A DNA stretch of 12,512 bases from Clostridium_AI sp002297865 (lineage in GTDB: Bacteria; Bacillota; Clostridia; Lachnospirales; Lachnospiraceae), in the NCBI GenBank assembly GCA_937903005.1, contig CALFNR010000090.1, positions 1 to 12,512 on the forward strand, written 5' to 3'. Both the position numbers and the translations under genes were made by a program. The notes under the pieces are model-generated. The model saw only the letters and a list, made by a program, of their open reading frames with translations. It was not told the origin of the DNA and made no database searches. Positions 8,547-12,512 of this stretch are shown piece after piece (the first letter of the stretch is position 1; each line of letters opens with the position of its first letter).

Positions 8547-9626
8547 TTATACAATTCTAGCTATACTTAAAAAGGTTTCTTTTGATAAATCATGAAATTC
8601 ATTGCCTACAGAGACAATAGGTCTTGAAAGGGCATTACTGTTAATCATGACTATCTTGCCTTCTTGGCCATTATTCAAAATGACGTTGCTATGAATATAA
8701 GTTTGAGCCATTTCGTGTAAGAAGGTAAGCAGAATATGAGGGTCGTACTTGTGTAAACCTTCAGTCTCAAAAATGTTGATTACTTCAAAAGGACACATTG
8801 GCGCACGATATGCACGGGCAGATGTCATGGCGTCATAGGTATCTGCAATTGCGACGATTTTAGCAAATTCAATAATCTCATCACCCTTCAAATGATTTGG
8901 ATATCCACTTCCATCACATCGTTCATGGTGCATTAGAGCGCATAATTTGATACGCATATCAAATATCTGATCCTTCATAATTTCATAACCTTTGTAGGAG
9001 TGTGTTTTAATTACTTTATATTCAGCTGCGGTTAATGTAGTAGGTTTTTGAATGATTTCGTGTGGAACAAGAAGTTTACCAACGTCGTGTAAAAGCCCAC
9101 ACAATAATAGTGAGCGAAGATCGCTTTCGTCTAAGTGGAGCCAAGTACCAATGGTGTAACTGATTAAAGCAACATTTACGGAGTGTACATAAGTAATGTC
9201 ATCTTGATCTCTCATACACTGAAGCATATGAAATACATGCGTTCCATTACGTGTAGCAGATAGTAGAACGTCCATTGAGTCAGATAAGGATTCAATATCT
9301 ATTTTTGTTGTTACCTTATTAATAAACTTTAGAAGTTCTTCTTTTAAAGTTAGAACCGTTTCAGAGTGTTTTTCTGCAAAGTGCAGGTATTCTGCCGTTT
9401 GCTTGATTTCTTCCGTGAAAGAAACCCTTGTCTCAATAGGTTCCATATTTACAACGTCAAGATGGATTTTTATATCAGTGATGGAGTAAAACTTTAACCT
9501 TGTAATAGCGCGATTTGTAAGCATCGTATCCTTTGCTATAATTAATTGGTTATTGTATGTATAAATATCTTCTGCTATTACCATACCTGGTTTTGCCCGA
9601 CTTGTAAGTATTCGCTTTGTTTTCAT
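8547..9626 (-). CDS. HD-GYP domain protein, probable cyclic-di-GMP phosphodiesterase
   Basis: HD-GYP enzymes hydrolyse the second messenger c-di-GMP, usually to GMP, at a cytoplasmic di- or tri-iron centre. The predicted protein is 359 residues. The start at 9626 is set by AAAGGGGGA at 9631-9639, four bases upstream; the longer open frame to 9722 would overlap the promoter. Residues 1-60 form the short N-terminal domain often seen before HD-GYP domains. The catalytic domain carries H148 in YVHSVNVALIS, H180-D181 in HDVGK followed by LLVP, H209, the full signature HHERCDGSGYP at 233-243, and ADTYDAMTSARAYR at about 261-274. The metal ligands expected for activity are therefore all present. A C-terminal segment (about 318-359, GQEGKIVMINSNALSRPIV) matches the small tail common in stand-alone Clostridia HD-GYP proteins. 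No membrane, PAS, response-regulator receiver or GGDEF domain is seen, so the sensory input is not evident. It has its own promoter and precedes the Ig-like gene. Confidence 0.93.
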   Translation of the reverse strand: MKTKRILTSRAKPGMVIAEDIYTYNNQLIIAKDTMLTNRAITRLKFYSITDIKIHLDVVNMEPIETRVSFTEEIKQTAEYLHFAEKHSETVLTLKEELLKFINKVTTKIDIESLSDSMDVLLSATRNGTHVFHMLQCMRDQDDITYVHSVNVALISYTIGTWLHLDESDLRSLLLCGLLHDVGKLLVPHEIIQKPTTLTAAEYKVIKTHSYKGYEIMKDQIFDMRIKLCALMHHERCDGSGYPNHLKGDEIIEFAKIVAIADTYDAMTSARAYRAPMCPFEVINIFETEGLHKYDPHILLTFLHEMAQTYIHSNVILNNGQEGKIVMINSNALSRPIVSVGNEFHDLSKETFLSIARIV

Positions 9627-9671
9627 TTTATCCCCCTTTATTCCATTCATAAAATACTCAAAAAAATACTT

Positions 9672-9712
9672 TCGTATAGTAAAGTATACGATTTTTTTAG
9701 GGTAACTGTCAA
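9672..9712 (-). promoter_or_regulatory. Sigma-A promoter of the HD-GYP gene with overlapping palindrome
   Basis: On the minus strand TTGACA (9707-9712) and TATACT (9683-9688) are separated by 18 bp, placing the start near 9676 and a leader of about 50 bases. A perfect inverted repeat TCGTATA-6 bp-TATACGA (9672-9691) covers the -10 box and start site, the position of a repressor operator. Operator function is inferred; part of the symmetry comes from the -10 box itself. Confidence 0.72.
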
Positions 9713-9741
9713 TATTATTCATAGGTTAACGAGGAAAAATT

Positions 9742-9779
9742 AAAAATAGAGCTAAAATACTAGATTTAGCCCTATTTTT
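9742..9779 (-). terminator. Rho-independent terminator of metK
   Basis: On the minus strand AATAGGGCTAAA pairs with TTTAGCTCTATT, with one G-U, flanked by A and T runs (9742-9744 and 9777-9779) that extend the stem. A TTTTTAATTTTT tract follows. It begins 23 bases past the metK stop and separates metK from the HD-GYP promoter. The A-rich side would also allow it to work in the other direction. Confidence 0.82.
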
Positions 9780-9802
9780 TCTATTTAATATAGTATTATT
9801 AA

Positions 9803-10999
9803 CTAAAGGTATAGTTTTAAGTTATCTGCTTTATCAAGTGCTTCCCAAGGCAAAGACAGATCTAGTCGACCGAAATGACCATAAGCAGCAGTTTGTTTGT
9901 AGATAGGTCTTCTTAAGTTTAACATCTGGATAATACCAGCTGGTCTTAAGTCGAAGTTAGCACGAATAATTTCAACTAATTTTTCATTACTGATTTTTCC
10001 TGTACCAAATGTATCAACCATAATGGATGTTGGCTGTGCAACACCAATTGCATAAGATAACTGAATTTCACACTTATCAGCGATTCCTGCAGCTACAATG
10101 TTTTTTGCAACGTAACGTGCAGCATAAGCTGCTGAACGGTCAACCTTTGTGCAGTCTTTACCAGAAAAAGCACCACCGCCGTGACGAGCATAACCACCGT
10201 AAGTATCTACAATAATCTTACGTCCAGTTAAACCACTGTCTCCATTAGGACCACCAATTACGAAACGGCCTGTTGGATTAATATAAATTTTAGTGTCTTT
10301 TGAAATCATTTCAGCAGGAACAACAGCATCAATTACATATTTTTTAATATCAGCATGAATTTGTTCCTGTGTTACATTATCAGCATGTTGAGATGAAATG
10401 ACAATTGCATCAATGTGTTTTGGGCAGCCTTTTTCGTCATATTCAACACTAACCTGGGATTTTCCATCTGGTCTTAAGTAATCAAGAGTGCCATTTTTTC
10501 TAACCTCAGTAAGTTTGCGAGTTAATTTCTGAGCAAGGGCGATAGGATATGGCATATATTCAGGTGTTTCATTTGTTGCATATCCAAACATCATACCTTG
10601 GTCACCAGCACCGATTGCTTCGATTTCTTCGTTGCTTAGTGTTTCTACCGTTCCTTCTTTTGCTTCTAATGCCTTGTCAACACCCATTGCAATGTCACTT
10701 GACTGTTTATCAAGAGCTACAATAACACCACATGTGTTGCAATCAAATCCTTTTTCAGATGAATCATAACCAATTTCTCTAATTGTATTACGAACGATTT
10801 CTTGAATATCGATATTAGCCTTTGTAGTGATTTCGCCCATAACAAGAACTAAACCTGTTGTAATCGCAGTTTCACACGCAACTCGGCTCATTGGATCCTG
10901 TTCTAGTAAAGCATCTAGAACTGAGTCTGAAATTTGGTCACAGATTTTATCTGGATGTCCTTCTGTTACAGATTCTGAAGTAAAAAGTAATTTTTCCAT
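9803..10999 (-). CDS. metK: S-adenosylmethionine synthetase (methionine adenosyltransferase)
   Basis: MetK makes S-adenosylmethionine from methionine and ATP with release of phosphate and diphosphate; it is a cytoplasmic enzyme needing Mg2+ and K+. The predicted 398 residues are the normal bacterial length. Visible signatures are GHPDK at 14-18 (active-site His15 and Asp17), GAGDQGMMFGY at 130-140, the phosphate-binding GGPNGDSGLTGRK at 249-261, and GGGAFSGKDxxKVDRSAAY at 274-291. The start at 10999 is supported by AGGAGG at 11005-11010, five bases upstream, and by the usual N terminus MEKLLFTSESVTEG. The longer open frame to 11059 runs into the riboswitch terminator and is rejected. The gene is monocistronic: it has its own promoter, a SAM-I riboswitch leader and a terminator. 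Intact, with no unusual features in the coding sequence. Confidence 0.99.
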   Translation of the reverse strand: MEKLLFTSESVTEGHPDKICDQISDSVLDALLEQDPMSRVACETAITTGLVLVMGEITTKANIDIQEIVRNTIREIGYDSSEKGFDCNTCGVIVALDKQSSDIAMGVDKALEAKEGTVETLSNEEIEAIGAGDQGMMFGYATNETPEYMPYPIALAQKLTRKLTEVRKNGTLDYLRPDGKSQVSVEYDEKGCPKHIDAIVISSQHADNVTQEQIHADIKKYVIDAVVPAEMISKDTKIYINPTGRFVIGGPNGDSGLTGRKIIVDTYGGYARHGGGAFSGKDCTKVDRSAAYAARYVAKNIVAAGIADKCEIQLSYAIGVAQPTSIMVDTFGTGKISNEKLVEIIRANFDLRPAGIIQMLNLRRPIYKQTAAYGHFGRLDLSLPWEALDKADNLKLYL

Positions 11000-11043
11000 T
11001 TTATCCTCCTTGTTTTTTATTAATACGTCAGGTAAAATTTTGC

Positions 11044-11074
11044 AAATAAAAAAATCCACTGAGTAAGCGGACTT
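11044..11074 (-). terminator. Riboswitch-controlled terminator of the metK leader
   Basis: On the minus strand AAGTCCGC (11067-11074) pairs with GTGGATTT (11052-11059) around a seven-base loop, with two G-U pairs, followed by a run of seven T. It sits between the aptamer and the metK ribosome binding site. Its ascending arm can instead pair with the 3' strand of aptamer helix P1, which is how SAM binding would switch transcription. Confidence 0.85.
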
Positions 11075-11086
11075 GATAATGTGTAC

Positions 11087-11192
11087 AAATCCTCTTATTG
11101 CTCGATTACTCGCTCAGATTGGCACCTTCCCTATTTGGGGGTTGCCGTGGTTTCGCAGAGCCTTAACTCTCCACCACTCTTAATAAGGGTTT
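11087..11192 (-). promoter_or_regulatory. SAM-I (S-box) riboswitch aptamer upstream of metK
   Basis: Read on the minus strand, the segment shows the S-box consensus in order: CTTATTAAGAG, GTGGTGGAGAG with the kink-turn partner GCGAAACCAC, the conserved GGCAACC, a short P3 hairpin (CCC/GGG), GGTGCC, and a P4 region with a GTAA loop. Helix P1 is formed by AAACCCTTATT (11182-11192) and AATAAGAGGATTT (11087-11099). In the SAM-free state GGATTT (11087-11092) can pair with AAGTCC (11069-11074) of the terminator, giving an antiterminator. SAM binding stabilises P1, frees the terminator arm and stops transcription of metK. Family identity is clear; the alternative pairing is read from the sequence. 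Confidence 0.96.
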
Positions 11193-11215
11193 GATTTCTT
11201 TATTCGGATAAGTAC

Positions 11216-11244
11216 ATAATAAACGCTTAGGGGAGAATTGTCAA
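11216..11244 (-). promoter_or_regulatory. Sigma-A promoter of the metK leader
   Basis: On the minus strand TTGACA (11239-11244) and TATTAT (11216-11221) are 17 bp apart. Transcription should start near 11209, just upstream of the aptamer, giving a leader of about 210 bases before the metK start. Confidence 0.85.
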
Positions 11245-11284
11245 GATAAAATTGGTTTGTTTATAGTTCTTTAATACCATTGGA

Positions 11285-11303
11285 AACACAGGTGTGTTAT
11301 AAT
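11285..11303 (+). promoter_or_regulatory. Extended -10 promoter of the histidine kinase gene, overlapped by an inverted repeat
   Basis: TGTTATAAT at 11295-11303 is a full extended -10 element; no good -35 box lies at 16-18 bp, which fits an extended -10 promoter. A perfect repeat AACACA-GG-TGTGTT (11285-11298) overlaps its 5' side and could be an operator. The promoter is about 30 bp upstream of the kinase start and diverges from the metK promoter. The operator role is inferred. Confidence 0.6.
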
Positions 11304-11333
11304 CTACTTTAATGACTTTTATAGGAGAAGAGT

Positions 11334-12512
11334 ATGAAGATAAGAAATAAGCTAATAATGGCGTTTGTGATTATGATTGGTCTGCCATTTATTCTGATAG
11401 CAACTACTACAGGAACCATTATTTATTATACAATTGCAAACGTTAATAATTACTATGACGTAGAAACTACGTCCACGAAAATCATAACAAATCCTAATTA
11501 TTTTGTGCTGGATTCCATTAATGGGCTATATGAGGACTTAAAGGTTATATTAAAAAATGATCCTGATAGACTCTTAAGTCAAGAATACGTTAAAAGTATA
11601 AATCGTAAGTTGGAGAAGAAGTCCTCTTTTTTGGTTGTACTACATGAAGAAAAGGTTGTATTTGTTGGTGATAGAGAAAGGCTAAAACAAATACAAAATG
11701 AATTTCCTGTGTTTTCGCTTTATACCACACAAGGAGACAGTGGTCTGTATTTTGACGATAGTCAGCCATTTTTACTTCGTAAGACAGATTTTAATTTTCG
11801 TGATCAAACTTCAGGGAGTGTTTTAATCGTCACCAATATGGAAACATTTTTGCCTCAAGTAAAGAAGTCATTGATTCATTTAGTTATCTGCATCATAGCT
11901 ATTATATGCTTTACAGCATTTTTTCTTGTAATGTGGCTTTATCGAGGAATGGTTCGTCCACTTAATACATTGAGAAATGGAATTTACCGTATGAAAAATG
12001 GAGATTTGGATTTTGAAATGAAGGGAGACACCGATGATGAAATCGGAAGAATCTGTGATGACTTTGAGGATATGCGTCGACAGGTAAAAATATTAATGGA
12101 AGAAAGATTAGAGTATGAAGAGCAGATGAAAATGATGATTAGCAACATTTCACATGATTTAAAAACTCCAATCACTGCAATTAAGGGGTATTCGGAAGGC
12201 ATAATGGATGGAGTTGCAGATACGCCTGAAAAAATGGACAAGTATCTTAAGACAATCTATACAAAGGCAAATGATATGACGTATTTAGTGGATGAGCTTT
12301 CATTTTATGCTAAGATAGACACTAATAAAATACCATATAATTTTACTAAGGTTAATCTGGATCAATATTTTACAGATTGCATGAATGATTTAGTGCTAGA
12401 CTTGGAGGTAAAGAATATAGAACTAAGTTATACGAATCATACATCAAAAGATATTGAAGTAATGATAGACATCGAGCAGTTAAAACGAGTTATAAGCAAT
12501 ATTATCGGTAAT
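11334..12512 (+). CDS. Sensor histidine kinase, N-terminal 393 residues (cut by window end)
   Basis: This is a membrane two-component sensor that would autophosphorylate on histidine and pass the phosphate to a response regulator. The start at 11334 has AGGAG at 11323-11327, six bases upstream. Domain order: transmembrane helix 1 at about 7-33; an extracytoplasmic domain of about 36-178 with no recognised ligand motif; transmembrane helix 2 at about 180-203; a HAMP linker at about 204-257, including RPLNTLRNGIYRM and the DDEIG segment; a dimerisation/phosphoacceptor domain with ISHDLKTPITAIKGYSEG, phosphorylated residue H274; and the first part of the ATPase domain, ending inside the N box (IDIEQLKRVISNIIGN at 378-393). 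The G boxes lie beyond the window. No response regulator gene precedes it: only a 90-bp divergent promoter region separates it from the metK promoter, so a partner must be downstream or elsewhere. The frame is open from 11334 to the last base. Confidence 0.93.
   Translation, partial: MKIRNKLIMAFVIMIGLPFILIATTTGTIIYYTIANVNNYYDVETTSTKIITNPNYFVLDSINGLYEDLKVILKNDPDRLLSQEYVKSINRKLEKKSSFLVVLHEEKVVFVGDRERLKQIQNEFPVFSLYTTQGDSGLYFDDSQPFLLRKTDFNFRDQTSGSVLIVTNMETFLPQVKKSLIHLVICIIAIICFTAFFLVMWLYRGMVRPLNTLRNGIYRMKNGDLDFEMKGDTDDEIGRICDDFEDMRRQVKILMEERLEYEEQMKMMISNISHDLKTPITAIKGYSEGIMDGVADTPEKMDKYLKTIYTKANDMTYLVDELSFYAKIDTNKIPYNFTKVNLDQYFTDCMNDLVLDLEVKNIELSYTNHTSKDIEVMIDIEQLKRVISNIIGN

Noticed and set aside
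8485..8547. N-terminal extension of the Ig-like protein to the ATG at 8547
   Set aside because: The extra residues would be encoded by the intergenic hairpin and would sit before a normal signal peptide; the ATG at 8484 has the good ribosome binding site.
9546..9743. Plus-strand open frame of 65 codons across the HD-GYP gene start
   Set aside because: It is antisense to the HD-GYP N terminus, promoter and leader, with no ribosome binding site or recognisable product.
10027..11066. Plus-strand open frames of 62 and 79 codons opposite metK
   Set aside because: They mirror the conserved metK sequence and the leader terminator, so they are not independent genes.
11984..12241. Minus-strand open frame of 85 codons inside the histidine kinase
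   Set aside because: It is antisense to the HAMP and phosphoacceptor domains, which carry clear conserved motifs on the plus strand.
1..12512. CRISPR arrays, tRNA or rRNA genes, insertion sequences, toxin-antitoxin or phage-defence genes
   Set aside because: No regularly spaced repeats, cloverleaf-like sequence, transposase motif or defence-gene signature was found on either strand.

Overview
The window looks like chromosomal DNA of a low-GC Firmicute, most plausibly a Clostridia/Lachnospiraceae-type anaerobe. This placement is an inference from the AT-rich composition, the strong AGGAGG-like ribosome binding sites, the sigma-A promoters (TTGACA, TATAAT), the S-box (SAM-I) riboswitch before metK, the HD-GYP protein with a secreted Ig-like protein, and the Firmicute-style NRPS modules. 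No rRNA, tRNA, CRISPR array, insertion sequence or phage gene was seen.

Layout. (1) Positions 1-6437, + strand: the 3' part of a large non-ribosomal peptide synthetase gene, entered inside a condensation domain. The visible order is C(partial)-A-T-C-A-T followed by a C-terminal tail of about 185 residues. The two adenylation pockets read as aromatic (Phe/Tyr type) and Leu. No thioesterase, reductase or epimerase is visible. (2) Positions 6438-6663: a convergent intergenic region with one terminator for each strand. (3) Positions 6664-9626, - strand: an HD-GYP cyclic-di-GMP phosphodiesterase-type gene followed by a secreted Ig-like/BIG2 protein gene, separated by 62 bp that hold a 15-bp perfect hairpin. 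(4) Positions 9803-10999, - strand: metK (S-adenosylmethionine synthetase), with its promoter and a SAM-I riboswitch whose alternative structures can be traced. (5) Positions 11334-12512, + strand, divergent from metK: the first 393 codons of a sensor histidine kinase cut by the window end.

How the genes relate. The NRPS would add an aromatic residue and leucine to a peptide begun by upstream modules outside the window, and its release mechanism is not evident. metK is controlled by its own product through the riboswitch. The HD-GYP and Ig-like genes could form a surface or adhesion unit linked to c-di-GMP, but this is inferred from proximity. The histidine kinase has no response regulator upstream of it in the window. 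Regions 3-5 appear to be ordinary chromosomal neighbourhood beside the end of an NRPS gene. I did not find a clearly novel system; the least ordinary parts are the NRPS C-terminal tail and the small palindromes overlapping two promoters.
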